A stretch of 64,000 bases of DNA, from positions 186,065 through 250,064 of the forward strand of contig NZ_LJJB01000013.1 of NCBI RefSeq assembly GCF_001420695.1. The letters run 5' to 3'. A program made the position numbers and the translations under genes. Below are positions 18,116 to 26,645 of this stretch, piece by piece. The notes beneath the pieces were generated by a model. That model did not search any database and had not been told where the DNA came from. It worked only from the letters and a program-made list of their open reading frames with translations. The DNA is from Brevibacillus choshinensis (GTDB lineage: Bacteria; Bacillota; Bacilli; Brevibacillales; Brevibacillaceae). Position 1 is the first letter of the stretch; the number at the start of each line of letters is the position of its first letter.

Positions 18116-18796
18116 ATGGATAATAAGGCCTATTATGAATTGCTGGAAAGCAAATTCCCTACGTACAAAGAATTTACCGTCATTCCGGTTCGCGACAACG
18201 GCGAACCACTGGTGCCGATTGGAGCGGAATTCTCCGGAAAAGTCTATATTCTGGAAGATTACAAACAATTCACCGGCGAGCAAATCTTCGTACGTTCCCA
18301 GGTACTGAAAATGCTTGTGCAAGCGCAAAAAGAGCTGAAGGCACTCCGGCCGGACTACGATTTGGAGATTCTCTGCGGGTATCGCCATCCCGAAATTCAG
18401 GAAAGAATCCATAGCGAGCACAAAAATTGGCTGAAAGAACATGGGCCGCACCTGGAGGGCGACGAGCTGACCGAGGCAGCGCATCGCTTCGCTGCCGCTC
18501 CCGACGTCGCCGGACATCCGACAGGCGGTGCGGTGGACGTGCAGATCGTCGGTCCGGATGGTGCGCCCATCGACATGGGACCTGCCTTTGAGCCGAGCAA
18601 GGACGTGTATGTGTTTTCTCCGTTTGTCGAGAGAGCAGTGTGGAAAAACCGGCAATTATTGCGGAATTGCATGGTCAAGGCCGGGTTTGCTCCGTTTGAC
18701 GGCGAGTGGTGGCATTTTGCCTACGGGGACCGGGAATGGGCGAGCTATTACGGCAAGCCAGAGGCGATTTACCAACAAATTCGCTTTCAACTGTAA
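18116..18796 (+). CDS. M15-family D-alanyl-D-alanine dipeptidase-like (VanX/DdpX type)
   Basis: 226 residues with the zinc site of the M15D family: H134-x6-D141 in GHPTGGAVDV and E197-W-W-H200 near the C-terminus, where Glu is the catalytic base. Members cleave D-Ala-D-Ala. No signal peptide, so it acts in the cytoplasm. AAGGAGGG precedes the ATG. Its neighbours (peptide-binding protein, RpiR regulator, M20 relic) fit salvage of wall peptides rather than glycopeptide resistance; no vanH or vanA is present. Confidence 0.82.
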   Translation: MDNKAYYELLESKFPTYKEFTVIPVRDNGEPLVPIGAEFSGKVYILEDYKQFTGEQIFVRSQVLKMLVQAQKELKALRPDYDLEILCGYRHPEIQERIHSEHKNWLKEHGPHLEGDELTEAAHRFAAAPDVAGHPTGGAVDVQIVGPDGAPIDMGPAFEPSKDVYVFSPFVERAVWKNRQLLRNCMVKAGFAPFDGEWWHFAYGDREWASYYGKPEAIYQQIRFQL

Positions 18797-18837
18797 GATT
18801 CATGATCCAATAATGATTCCAAAAGGAGTGAAGCAGA

Positions 18838-19920
18838 GTGGCACAACCTGGCAATTCAAACGTAAGTAGTCAGCTCGAAGAATTTTTTGCGACGCTTGCG
18901 AACAAACAGAAATTCAATGGAAACATTCTGGTTCTTGAGCAAGGAGAGGCTATTTTTACAGGCTCTTATGGTTTTGCTGATCTTGAGAGATCGCTTCCGC
19001 TGACTCATGATACTGTGTTTGAACTGGCATCTGTCTCCAAGGCTTTCACAGCTATGGGTATCATGCTGTTGCAAGAGCAAGGGAAAATCGAATACGAGGA
19101 CAAAGTGGACAGTATTCTACCAGATTTCCCATACCGCGATATTACCGTGAGAAATCTGCTCTCGCACACATCCGGTCTACCGGATTACATGGATCTGTTT
19201 GCACAGTATTGGGACAGGACAAAAATTGCCACCAACGCCGATGTTCTGGAGCAGCTCGGCGTTCATCAGCCAGCCGTGCTGTTTCAGCCGAACGAGAAAT
19301 TCGAATACAGCAATACCGGATATGTGCTGCTCGGCTCGATCATCGAGAAGGTATCAGGTATGAGCTTTTCCGAGTTTTTGAAAATGTATATCTTCACCCC
19401 CCTGGAAATGGAGAATACCAGAGTGTTCAACAGGAGATTTTCTCAGGAGGTAATTGAAAATTACGCATACGGCTACGTCTATTCCGATGAACTGGGAAGA
19501 CACAGCTTACCTGATCATGTAAAGGAATATGATTTGGTTATTTATCTGGATGGCATTCAAGGGGATGGTGTCGTGAACTCGACACTCGAAGACCTGCGCA
19601 AATGGGACAGGGCTTTATACACTGAAAAGTTGGTAAGTAGCAAAACTATTCAGGCTGCCTTTACTCCAGTTACGTTGGCTGATAATAGTACTTATCATTA
19701 CGGTTATGGCTGGCTAATTCGTAATGACCCATGGACTGGAAAAGTTGTCTATCACGGCGGCGGTTGGCCAGGGTATAAAAACTGGTTAGGTCGCTATATC
19801 GATGTGGACAAAACGATTATTTATCTTACAAATGTGGAGCAGGACCGAGAATTTACTCTAGCAGTTTTAGAGGCAGCGGAAAATATTTTATTTCGGCGGC
19901 CTTATCGGATACCCGAATAA
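18838..19920 (+). CDS. Serine hydrolase of the beta-lactamase / class C PBP family
   Basis: 360 residues, GTG start with AAAGGAGTG ahead. Motifs: S65-V-S-K68, Y-S-N in FEYSNTGYVLLG (about residue 159) and HGG in VYHGGGWPGY. No signal peptide or membrane helix, so a cytoplasmic esterase or D-peptidase is likely. It lies 41 bases after the dipeptidase and is probably co-transcribed. A hairpin terminator follows. Confidence 0.87.
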   Translation: MAQPGNSNVSSQLEEFFATLANKQKFNGNILVLEQGEAIFTGSYGFADLERSLPLTHDTVFELASVSKAFTAMGIMLLQEQGKIEYEDKVDSILPDFPYRDITVRNLLSHTSGLPDYMDLFAQYWDRTKIATNADVLEQLGVHQPAVLFQPNEKFEYSNTGYVLLGSIIEKVSGMSFSEFLKMYIFTPLEMENTRVFNRRFSQEVIENYAYGYVYSDELGRHSLPDHVKEYDLVIYLDGIQGDGVVNSTLEDLRKWDRALYTEKLVSSKTIQAAFTPVTLADNSTYHYGYGWLIRNDPWTGKVVYHGGGWPGYKNWLGRYIDVDKTIIYLTNVEQDREFTLAVLEAAENILFRRPYRIPE

Positions 19921-19974
19921 AGCATGGAATATAGTTTTTACAACGTCCAATCAAAAAATTATGTATATATTTTT

Positions 19975-20016
19975 GGATTTGCCTTGAGCTAGGCACGCAG
20001 GGCAAATCCTATTTCT
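19975..20016 (+). terminator. Intrinsic terminator
   Basis: Stem GGATTTGCC / GGGCAAATCC followed by a T-rich stretch, ending the dipeptidase-hydrolase operon. Confidence 0.7.
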
Positions 20017-20150
20017 TATTTCGAGCAAATATCCGATCTACGGAAAGGGGCGTTTTCCAATTCCTTTTTATTTCTCGTATAGGGTATAAACATGTATCGA
20101 CAAAATATTTTGTAAATAATTTCAGGTCCAGATATAATTATCAAAACATC

Positions 20151-20719
20151 TTGCGTGTTGAGAAAAAAGAACTACCCGCAGACGGGATGTGCCGATTTGA
20201 TCCTGATAAATGTTGTTTTTACCGAGATACCCAAATTGGGGAGTGGATCGAAAAACAGACCTGCAGAAACGACCGCCTTCACGATTTTTTCGAAGGGGTG
20301 CGTTTGGTCAGGCAGGAAACGTCCCTCACGTATTTGATATTCGTTCAACTGCGGTGACATTTGTCTTGTCCATGCAGGCAGCGCTTACGTTCTTGCATGT
20401 AGAAGAACATTTCCATGGATATGGCGACACTGAGACGATCGTGTGCTTGATGTCTTCGGTAACGGGAAATGGTGGTTTGCTAGGAGCCATATTTATGAAA
20501 AAATGCTTGCGTACATCCGGATGATCCCTCTTTTTCTCCTTAGTTTGGCGCTGGATGGTTTTCTCGTCATCATATTCGCAGTCAGCAAAGACCTTTTTGC
20601 GGTGTTTGCCATCTGGATTTTTTTCGGTGTTGTCGGTACGGTCAACAGCGTTGTCACAGAAACGGTCGTCCAAAAAACGGTGGCCCAGGATATGAGAGGC
20701 ATGGGTTGCTTTCTATGCT
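20151..20719 (+). pseudogene. Decayed MFS transporter
   Basis: Scattered pieces in several frames look like a major facilitator. The clearest is IRMIPLFLLSLALDGFLVIIFAVSKDLF followed by WIFFGVVGTVNSVVTETVVQK (20507-20700), preceded in another frame by a GNGGLLGAIF piece. No start, several frameshifts and a cut C-terminus. Confidence 0.6.
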
Positions 20720-20764
20720 GATTCATAATGGAACAGCAGCAGTCGGTAACTCTACCAAGAATCC

Positions 20765-20851
20765 AATTGAACTAACGGGCTATATAGCTTAACAAAAACA
20801 TCAGAGTCTGCTGGAGATGACCCGGCAGACTCGTTATGCTATTGGGCAGGA
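20765..20851. repeat. CTAACGGG repeat, full length
   Basis: TTGAACTAACGGG at the left, hairpin AGTCTGCtGG / CCgGCAGACT in the middle, CTATTGGGCAGG at the right. It is closely similar to the copy at 51184-51270. Confidence 0.6.
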
Positions 20852-20923
20852 TTATGGGGAAACGAACGTATTTAACAAAAGCTCAATTATGTTAATAGGT
20901 GGTACCAAGTACATTTCTGTATT

Positions 20924-20956
20924 AAAAAAGGGCAGCTTAAAAAGCCGCCCGTAAAA
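20924..20956 (-). terminator. Intrinsic terminator of the small spore gene
   Basis: On the minus strand a stem GGGCgGCTT / AAGCtGCCC is followed by TTTTTT. Confidence 0.75.
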
Positions 20957-20968
20957 AAATGGAAAATA

Positions 20969-21052
20969 TTAGCAATCACAACTACAAGCAACAATTACTA
21001 AAAGGACGAAGAGTACCAAGGTTAAAGCAAAGTTATCTTCAAAAAAACCCAT
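20969..21052 (-). CDS. YjcZ-type small sporulation protein
   Basis: A 27-residue hydrophobic peptide starting MGFFEDNFALTLVLFVLLVI and ending in a Cys-rich tail (ACSCDC). The Phe/Gly start, NFAL and the LVLFVLLVIV helix match the YjcZ family of tiny sporulation proteins. AGGGGTGAT lies six bases before the ATG and a terminator follows, so it is a complete one-gene unit. Confidence 0.75.
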   Translation of the reverse strand: MGFFEDNFALTLVLFVLLVIVACSCDC

Positions 21053-21189
21053 CGATATCACCCCTGATATGAGATTGAGGAAAAACCTCAAAAATAAGTT
21101 ATGCAATTTAACGAACGATGTAAGGGCGTTATGGTGCAAAGTAAGAAATTGGGTTTATACAATGCTCAAAGAGATAAATCGGCAAAAAT

Positions 21190-21216
21190 TAAAACTCCTC
21201 CGAACTTGGAGGAGCT
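21190..21216 (-). terminator. Intrinsic terminator of the GNAT gene
   Basis: On the minus strand CTCCTCC / GGAGGAG with a six-base loop, followed by TTTTAATTTTT. Confidence 0.75.
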
Positions 21217-21225
21217 TGCAACTAA

Positions 21226-21636
21226 CTAGATTGGCGCTACTCGAAACATTCCTGTTAAAACAGGGTACTGCTTAAAGTTGTATTTCTCATACAGTTTCTT
21301 ACCTTCGTTAGAAGAAAAGAGACCTATGAAAGCTTTATCGGGAGCATTCTCTTTTAGATAGGACATAAGATTGTCCATAATCATTGTACCTATCTCCATT
21401 TTTTGATACTGAGGAAGTACAACGATATCTTGAAGATAAAAATAAATGTACCCATCGCCGATTATTCGGCCCATACCAATTATTCTACCTTCAAAAAGAA
21501 CGACAACTGAATACAAAGAATTTTTTAGGGAATTTTGAATCACTTTAAAATTCATCATATTTTCCCAACCAACTGAAACACATAATTGATGATATTCTTC
21601 AAGAGTAGGGTTTCGTTCTACTATCTCAAATGACAT
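21226..21636 (-). CDS. GNAT-family N-acetyltransferase
   Basis: 136 residues with the acetyl-CoA-binding core: VVLPQYQKMEIGTMIMDNLMSYL (the Q/R-x-x-G-x-G/A loop, here with EIG) near residues 72-95 and the C-terminal KLYEKYNFKQYP. GAGGGA precedes the ATG. Substrate unknown. It is the only intact enzyme gene in a decayed 2.5 kb stretch. Confidence 0.8.
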   Translation of the reverse strand: MSFEIVERNPTLEEYHQLCVSVGWENMMNFKVIQNSLKNSLYSVVVLFEGRIIGMGRIIGDGYIYFYLQDIVVLPQYQKMEIGTMIMDNLMSYLKENAPDKAFIGLFSSNEGKKLYEKYNFKQYPVLTGMFRVAPI

Positions 21637-21849
21637 ATAATCCCTCGCTTTTTAAATTTCTATATCCGAGGATTTAACTTCATTTGAGACACCCCCTTAA
21701 ATTATGTTAGTGAAATATTACCATTTTTTGTTGTAGATAAACAAGTTAATATGCGCCTTTTGGGAAGTGTAATTAACACAATGTGTAGACAGCTAAACAG
21801 AACTTGAAAATCAAATCCCGATCATTAGATCTGCTCTTAAGTTAACCAA

Positions 21850-22143
21850 TCAACTAAAAACAACACCTTCGTTTGTGGAAACAAAGCTAGTGTAAATTTC
21901 TTGGGTACCCATGTTTTTAAATTCTTCAATAACCAATAGCAAAGCTGCTTTTCCGTAACCTTTTCCTTGGTGTCTGTAATCAAGCATCAATCTGGTAATA
22001 AAGTAAAAACTATTTTTCATTTCAAAGCCGTACACGGTGAAACCAACTAATTGATCATCTGCGTAAATTGCTTTGGGAATCCATTCAGGTTCAACTTTTG
22101 CTTGAGCAAGGGAGAGAGCATTGGAGGTGACATGCTCTTTTAT
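21850..22143 (-). pseudogene. GNAT acetyltransferase relic (BltD-like)
   Basis: The middle of a second acetyltransferase survives: IPKAIYADDQLVGFTVYGFE, then LMLDYRHQGKGYGKAALLLVIEEF (complete acetyl-CoA loop QGKGYG). Upstream the frame meets TGA at 22144-22146, and downstream the family tail after STNEG is missing. It resembles spermine/spermidine acetyltransferases such as BltD. Confidence 0.7.
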
Positions 22144-22269
22144 TCACTCCAAATTTTTCAATAAAATCCATTTGATTTGTATAAATTACAATTCCTACTT
22201 TTCGCAATACTTAGTGAGGGAAATGGGGGAGCAAATTGTCTATCATTGCGTTGCTTAACAAAACGGTAA

Positions 22270-22588
22270 TTATGATGAGAGGTTTGGACGCATGTTTTCT
22301 GTACTTTTTAGCCAATGCCTAATACCTTTTCCCGCAAAAGGTTCGTTGTTGTAACGAGGAATGACGTGCAAATGTGCGTGAAATATATGTTGGCCTCCAA
22401 CCTCAGTTCCATCCTATGTTGTATACCTGTGGACTGAATTGTTCATCTAAGTAATTTTTAACGTCAAGAAGTAGTGAATGAGTATCGTTCCATTCTTCCC
22501 TTGTTAGGTCAAATAATGTCTCTCTATGCTCTTTAGGGACAATGACTCCAGAACCAATTAACACTTCTTGAGGGAGTTGAAGAAACAT
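22270..22588 (-). pseudogene. HIT-family protein, frameshifted and N-terminally cut
   Basis: A histidine-triad nucleotide hydrolase/transferase. The first part (MFLQLPQEVLIGSGVIVPKE, residues 1-61) ends in TGA after YNIGWN; the next frame continues VGGQHIFHAHLHVIPRY, carrying the complete HxHxHxx active site. A one-base shift near 22405 separates them. The usual N-terminal segment with CxxC is also missing. Confidence 0.75.
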
Positions 22589-22647
22589 ATTAAGTTTCCA
22601 CCTCTTCTTTTACAAATAAACCCAGAATGGCCGGTCCTAGTGTTGAA

Positions 22648-23007
22648 TTACCAACCGGATTTAACTAAAGTCACAATGACATAGCCTATCCCAATTATAG
22701 ATGAGATAGATGTCATCACAATCGATACTTTTTGTCTAAAGCCATCCTTAATTAACTGATAAACCGACCAGAGTACAGTTGCAAGGGTTAATACAATCAT
22801 CACTCGCTGGAATGGTAGCATTGCTTCAGGCCCCATACTCATTAACTCGCTAGCAGTTCCTCCGAGCATGATAAAAACAAGGCCATGTAGCCAATGTTGG
22901 GTAGCCAAAAAAGTAATCATAATAGGTAAAAAGGTTGAAATCTTTTTTCCAGAGGCTTTCTTTGATGCTTCTTGTTCAGTTTTTCCCTTTGCACAGCAAA
23001 ATTTCAT
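22648..23007 (-). CDS. Small integral membrane protein of the GTTCA regulon
   Basis: 119 residues from ATG 23007, with GAGGAGG eight bases ahead. An N-terminal FCCAKGK segment with two adjacent Cys is followed by three or four membrane helices (about residues 22-45, 58-78, 92-115). Not recognised. The paired Cys near the start hints at metal or thiol chemistry but proves nothing. Its upstream region carries three 11-bp repeats shared with three other promoters nearby, so it is probably controlled by the adjacent two-component system. Confidence 0.65.
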   Translation of the reverse strand: MKFCCAKGKTEQEASKKASGKKISTFLPIMITFLATQHWLHGLVFIMLGGTASELMSMGPEAMLPFQRVMIVLTLATVLWSVYQLIKDGFRQKVSIVMTSISSIIGIGYVIVTLVKSGW

Positions 23008-23062
23008 AATTATTTCCTCCTCAACACTTTTGATATTAACTTTCCTAAGCCACAATAATCCA

Positions 23063-23095
23063 GAAATGTGAATTCAATATGAACGTAATATGAAC
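23063..23095 (-). promoter_or_regulatory. Response-regulator box, site A (three 11-bp repeats)
   Basis: Read on the minus strand: GTTCATATTAC, GTTCATATTGA, ATTCACATTTC, then TGGATTATTG. Direct repeats with exact 11-base period match OmpR/PhoP-type activator sites placed at the -35 region. Confidence 0.65.
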
Positions 23096-23370
23096 TGCTG
23101 CATAGCAAACAGATATAGTATTTGAATAGACTTCGATATTCCTAGGCGTACCTTTGGTTTTAGAACACAAAGCGTCTGATGAGTATGCAATCCCCTTAGG
23201 AAAGGAAAGGGGATTAATAAAAATGATGTTGTTATGAGTATGTAACGGCGGATGTTCATTTTTTACACCGTACAGTAAAAGAACCAGATTCGACCGAAAA
23301 CAACACTAAAGGACAAAGAAGAATGCACGTGAAAAAAGTATTCTAATAGCAGCCACAACTGACGCAAATG

Positions 23371-23391
23371 CCACCTGTAGGTGGTTTTTTT
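23371..23391 (+). terminator. Intrinsic terminator
   Basis: CCACC TGTA GGTGG followed by seven T, directly abutting regulatory site B. It isolates the next promoter from upstream transcription. Confidence 0.8.
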
Positions 23392-23413
23392 GTTCATATT
23401 GAGTTCACACAGG
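23392..23413 (+). promoter_or_regulatory. Response-regulator box, site B
   Basis: GTTCATATTGA followed without gap by GTTCACACAGG, then TGATCTAAAG as a likely -10 region. It governs the gene at 23471 and probably the two-component genes behind it. Confidence 0.65.
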
Positions 23414-23470
23414 TGATCTAAAGTGTCAATATGCCAGTTATTAGGAACTTTCACAGGAGGGGTTATTAGA

Positions 23471-24295
23471 ATGTACAAATGGGCATTAGGGGCAATTCTG
23501 TATGTGGCGGTGGTCATAGGCGGATTTACGGTCTACGATAAGGTTACTGTCGATGATAAACAGGCTCTAACTAATCATAGCAATGAAAAGCATGGCGTTC
23601 AGAATGAAGGCAGCCATGCACATGGAACAGATTCGCATGAAGAAGGTATCAGCGATGTCAATACGTTTGTTCAAGCGGATAAAGATGAAATCAAGGTTTA
23701 TTTGAAAGACAAGGCGGGAAATCCAGTTAATGAACTAGAAGTAAATCATGAGAAACTTGTTCATTTTATTGTAGTGGATGAACATTTGCAGAAGTATTAC
23801 CACTTGCACCCGGAACAGACAGGAAAGGGTCAGTTTAAAATCAAAAACACCTTGCCTGAAGGTTTTTATAAGGCATTTATTGATAGTAAGCCAAAAAATC
23901 TGGCTTACCATGTAACACCTGTCCCGTTTATAGTCGGCCATCCAACCGTATCAGATCAGAACCTAGGGATTAAACCGGACAACTCGTTTACTCAACAGAT
24001 CGATGGAGAAACCGTAACACTAAAGATGAGTAGCTTTGAGATCAATCAACCAGTCACTTTAACGTTTGATTTAGACAAAACCAACTTAACTCCATATCTG
24101 GGTGCCTTGGGCCATGTTGTGATAGTAGACGAAAGTGCGCAGCAGTATCTGCATGTTCATCCAGCCCAACAGGAGGAACCAGTATTTGAAACACAGTTTG
24201 AGCAGCCAGGTATCTATAAAATATGGGCTGAGTTCAAGCAGAATGGAAAAGTAAGGGCATTTCCTTTTGTAGTACAAATCAAGGGAGAGAAATAA
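23471..24295 (+). CDS. Membrane-anchored His-rich protein with two FixH-like / Ig-like domains
   Basis: 274 residues from ATG 23471, with AGGAGGGG eight bases ahead. One N-terminal helix (about 5-20), then a His-rich linker (about residues 37-60, HSNEKHGVQNEGSHAHG), then two similar beta domains. Each holds a His cluster of the type YYHLHPE (about 111-117) or YLHVHPAQ (about 226-233) and ends in a PF(I/V)V strand. The layout resembles extracytoplasmic metal-handling proteins. The gene lies two bases before the response regulator, as the first gene of that operon; it could deliver a signal to the kinase or buffer a metal such as copper. Function inferred only. Confidence 0.6.
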   Translation: MYKWALGAILYVAVVIGGFTVYDKVTVDDKQALTNHSNEKHGVQNEGSHAHGTDSHEEGISDVNTFVQADKDEIKVYLKDKAGNPVNELEVNHEKLVHFIVVDEHLQKYYHLHPEQTGKGQFKIKNTLPEGFYKAFIDSKPKNLAYHVTPVPFIVGHPTVSDQNLGIKPDNSFTQQIDGETVTLKMSSFEINQPVTLTFDLDKTNLTPYLGALGHVVIVDESAQQYLHVHPAQQEEPVFETQFEQPGIYKIWAEFKQNGKVRAFPFVVQIKGEK

Positions 24296-24297
24296 AA

Positions 24298-24978
24298 TTG
24301 CCAAAGATATTAGTGGTAGATGATGAGGCTCATATCCGAGAGTTGGTCCGTTTGTACCTGGAGGATGAAGGCTTTGAGATAGTGGAGAAATCGAATGGAG
24401 AAGATGCGTTGGAATACGCGGAGAATCATATCGTTGATCTTGTAATTCTCGACATTATGATGCCGAGAATGGATGGTTGGGCATTATGCGAGAACCTCCG
24501 TGAATTCGGTGAGATGCCAATATTGATGATCACCGCGAAAGGGGAGTCTACTGACCGAATAAAAGGATTTAAACTTGGCACGGACGATTATTTGGTGAAA
24601 CCCTTTGACCCAGTGGAGCTGGTTCTTCGGGTAAAGGCTTTGCTAAAGCGGTACCGTATCTCTACAGCCAGTCAGATTCAGCTAGGCACTATTACATTAG
24701 ACCGTAAGCGTTATCAGATTATCTACAGCAATGGTCAAACCATGACACTTCCCATGAAAGAATTCGAGGTACTGTACAAACTGGGCAGTAATCCCGGACA
24801 GTTATTTACAAGGGACAATCTAATTGAACACATCTGGGGCATCGACTATGAAGGTGATGATCGGACAGTGGATGTTCACATTAAGAGGCTTCGGGATAGG
24901 TTCACTGACCTCGAGTCTGATTTTCGCATCGTGACTATTCGGGGGCTTGGTTATCGTCTGGAGGTGTATCAGGATTAA
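24298..24978 (+). CDS. OmpR-family response regulator
   Basis: 226 residues, TTG start with GGGAGAG ahead. Receiver: D8/D9 acidic pair, phosphoacceptor D52 in ILDIMMPRMDG, Lys in DDYLVKPF. Winged helix from about 130 (LGTITLDRKRYQ to RGLGYRLEVY). It sits between the His-rich protein and the kinase, and is the best candidate to bind the 11-bp GTTCATATTGA repeats present at four local promoters. Confidence 0.92.
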   Translation: MPKILVVDDEAHIRELVRLYLEDEGFEIVEKSNGEDALEYAENHIVDLVILDIMMPRMDGWALCENLREFGEMPILMITAKGESTDRIKGFKLGTDDYLVKPFDPVELVLRVKALLKRYRISTASQIQLGTITLDRKRYQIIYSNGQTMTLPMKEFEVLYKLGSNPGQLFTRDNLIEHIWGIDYEGDDRTVDVHIKRLRDRFTDLESDFRIVTIRGLGYRLEVYQD

Positions 24979-26329
24979 ATCGCTGTATACCCGCGTCGTA
25001 TTTGTCTTTATCTGCATTGTGATGTTGAGCTTGTTTTCAGCGTTTATGGTCAGTACCTGGATGTTTGAAGGGCGGAGTCATAATTTTATAGCAGAAAAAT
25101 TAGTTACAGACGGTAAAAACATCATCCAAGCATATCAGAGAGCACCTTCTGCTGAGTTGGGATCGTTTGTGCAAAGTTTCTCTGGTCTTTCTATTTACAC
25201 GATCCAACTATACAATAAAACAGGTGCGCCCCTACTTGAAGAAAATGAGCACATGCATGTGGAACAGAGTAATATTAAGCAGGTGCTTGGTGGCAACATT
25301 GCACGCACTGTCGATGCAGAAACACACGGTCTTCCAATCGTGGGGGTTCCTTTTTCGGTGAAAGGTGATCCCTACGCTTTGTTTCTCACATTGGATAAGA
25401 ATACGGTGGAGCAAGAGCAAGAAAATATGCCTTGGATTCATGCATTATATATTCTTGTTCTGTTTATTGGTAGCTTTCTGATTTTGATTGCCGCCCGTTA
25501 TGTGGTAAATCCGATCATGCAGTTAACGGAAGCGACGAAGAGGATGGCAAAAGGGAACTTCGATTCTGCGAGCCTTCCTATGAATCGTAGGGATGAAATT
25601 GGTCAATTAAGCGTGAGTTTTCATGATATGGCAAAAGAGCTTGCGAAACTGGATCAGATGCGTAAAGACTTTGTTTCGAGTGTCTCTCATGAGATTCAAT
25701 CACCGTTAACTTCAATTTCAGGATTTACGAAAGCTTTAAAGCAGAAGAAAATGAGTGAAGAGAGCCGTCTACGTTATTTGACGATTATCGAGGAGGAGAG
25801 CGAGAGGTTATCTCGCTTAGGGCAAAATTTACTTCAGCTCTCTTATTTACAGCAGGAGCAGCTTCCATTAAAGGTTACTACATACCGATTGGATGAGCAG
25901 CTGCGGAGGGGTGTCATCACTTTAGAGCCTCTATGGACCAAAAAAGAAATCAACGTGGTTGTTGATCTTGAGGCAATAACCGTTCATGCGGACAAAGATC
26001 AACTGGATCAGGTGTGGATTAACTTGCTGAACAACGCTATCAAATTCACTGCGCCTCACGGTACGATACGCATCCAATCGATAGGGAAAGCGCATCAAAA
26101 TATCGTATCGATAACAGACAGTGGAATGGGGATCCCTGAAGAAGAACTTGTCAATATTTTCAAACCGTTTCATAAAGTGGACAAAGCCCGTAGTAGTTCT
26201 GTAAAGGGAAATGGGCTTGGTTTATCTATCGTCAAACAAATCATAGATATGCATAACGGAGAAATTCATGTGTCTAGTAGTCTTGGTAGCGGAACAATTT
26301 TTACGGTCACAATACCGAGTGAGACCTAG
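24947..26329 (+). CDS. Sensor histidine kinase
   Basis: About 450 residues: helix 1 (about 15-36), extracellular domain (about 37-165), helix 2 (about 166-185), HAMP, the phosphorylated His in SVSHEIQSPLTS (about 244), N box in INLLNNAIKFT, G boxes DSGMGIPEE and GNGLGLSIVKQ. The start is uncertain: TTG 24947 has no good ribosome binding site, whereas GGAGG at 24960-24964 fits an ATT start at 24974 (then KSLYTRVV), overlapping the regulator's stop. It pairs with the response regulator just upstream. Confidence 0.9.
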   Translation: MVIVWRCIRIKSLYTRVVFVFICIVMLSLFSAFMVSTWMFEGRSHNFIAEKLVTDGKNIIQAYQRAPSAELGSFVQSFSGLSIYTIQLYNKTGAPLLEENEHMHVEQSNIKQVLGGNIARTVDAETHGLPIVGVPFSVKGDPYALFLTLDKNTVEQEQENMPWIHALYILVLFIGSFLILIAARYVVNPIMQLTEATKRMAKGNFDSASLPMNRRDEIGQLSVSFHDMAKELAKLDQMRKDFVSSVSHEIQSPLTSISGFTKALKQKKMSEESRLRYLTIIEEESERLSRLGQNLLQLSYLQQEQLPLKVTTYRLDEQLRRGVITLEPLWTKKEINVVVDLEAITVHADKDQLDQVWINLLNNAIKFTAPHGTIRIQSIGKAHQNIVSITDSGMGIPEEELVNIFKPFHKVDKARSSSVKGNGLGLSIVKQIIDMHNGEIHVSSSLGSGTIFTVTIPSET

Positions 26330-26360
26330 CATACCCAAACAACAATTTTACTCTGAGAAA

Positions 26361-26388
26361 ATACCGCCACCCGTGGGCGGTATTTTTT
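26361..26388 (+). terminator. Intrinsic terminator (first copy)
   Basis: ATACCGCCaC / GgGGCGGTAT-type stem followed by TTTTTT. It ends the two-component operon. A near copy lies at 31144-31174. Confidence 0.8.
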
Positions 26389-26403
26389 AATATATTTATG
26401 TCA

Positions 26404-26425
26404 GTTCATTTTGAGTTCATAAAGC
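26404..26425 (+). promoter_or_regulatory. Response-regulator box, site C
   Basis: GTTCATTTTGA followed by GTTCATAAAGC, then TGGTTTATCG as a probable -10 region. It drives the RND operon. The 220 bases from here to the adaptor gene hold no gene I can see and would be an unusually long leader. Confidence 0.65.
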
Positions 26426-26645
26426 TGGTTTATCGTATCCCCAGGGAATGTTAACATGAAAATTTTTCTAGGGAGTTGTGTAGTGTAGTGGAAGAAAATA
26501 ATCTGAGGTGTTTACATGATCTTACAGTATGAGGTACATCGGTGGAATGTAAAAGCACCATATATCATCCATCAATGAGATTTTTGAATGTTAAGACATG
26601 TAAATATACCATTTTTAAGCAAGAAAAATGTAGGAGGAAGAGAAA

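Noticed and set aside
18116-18796. Glycopeptide resistance (vanX) interpretation of the dipeptidase
   Set aside because: No vanH, vanA, vanR or vanS genes accompany it. The VanZ-family gene at 35292 is 16 kb away and of a common unrelated subtype.
21069-21275. Plus-strand 68-codon frame before the GNAT gene
   Set aside because: Runs into the GNAT terminator and the 3' end of that gene; composition not protein-like.
23189-23215. Perfect 9-bp hairpin AATCCCCTT / AAGGGGATT as a terminator
   Set aside because: No T run follows on either strand; left unassigned.
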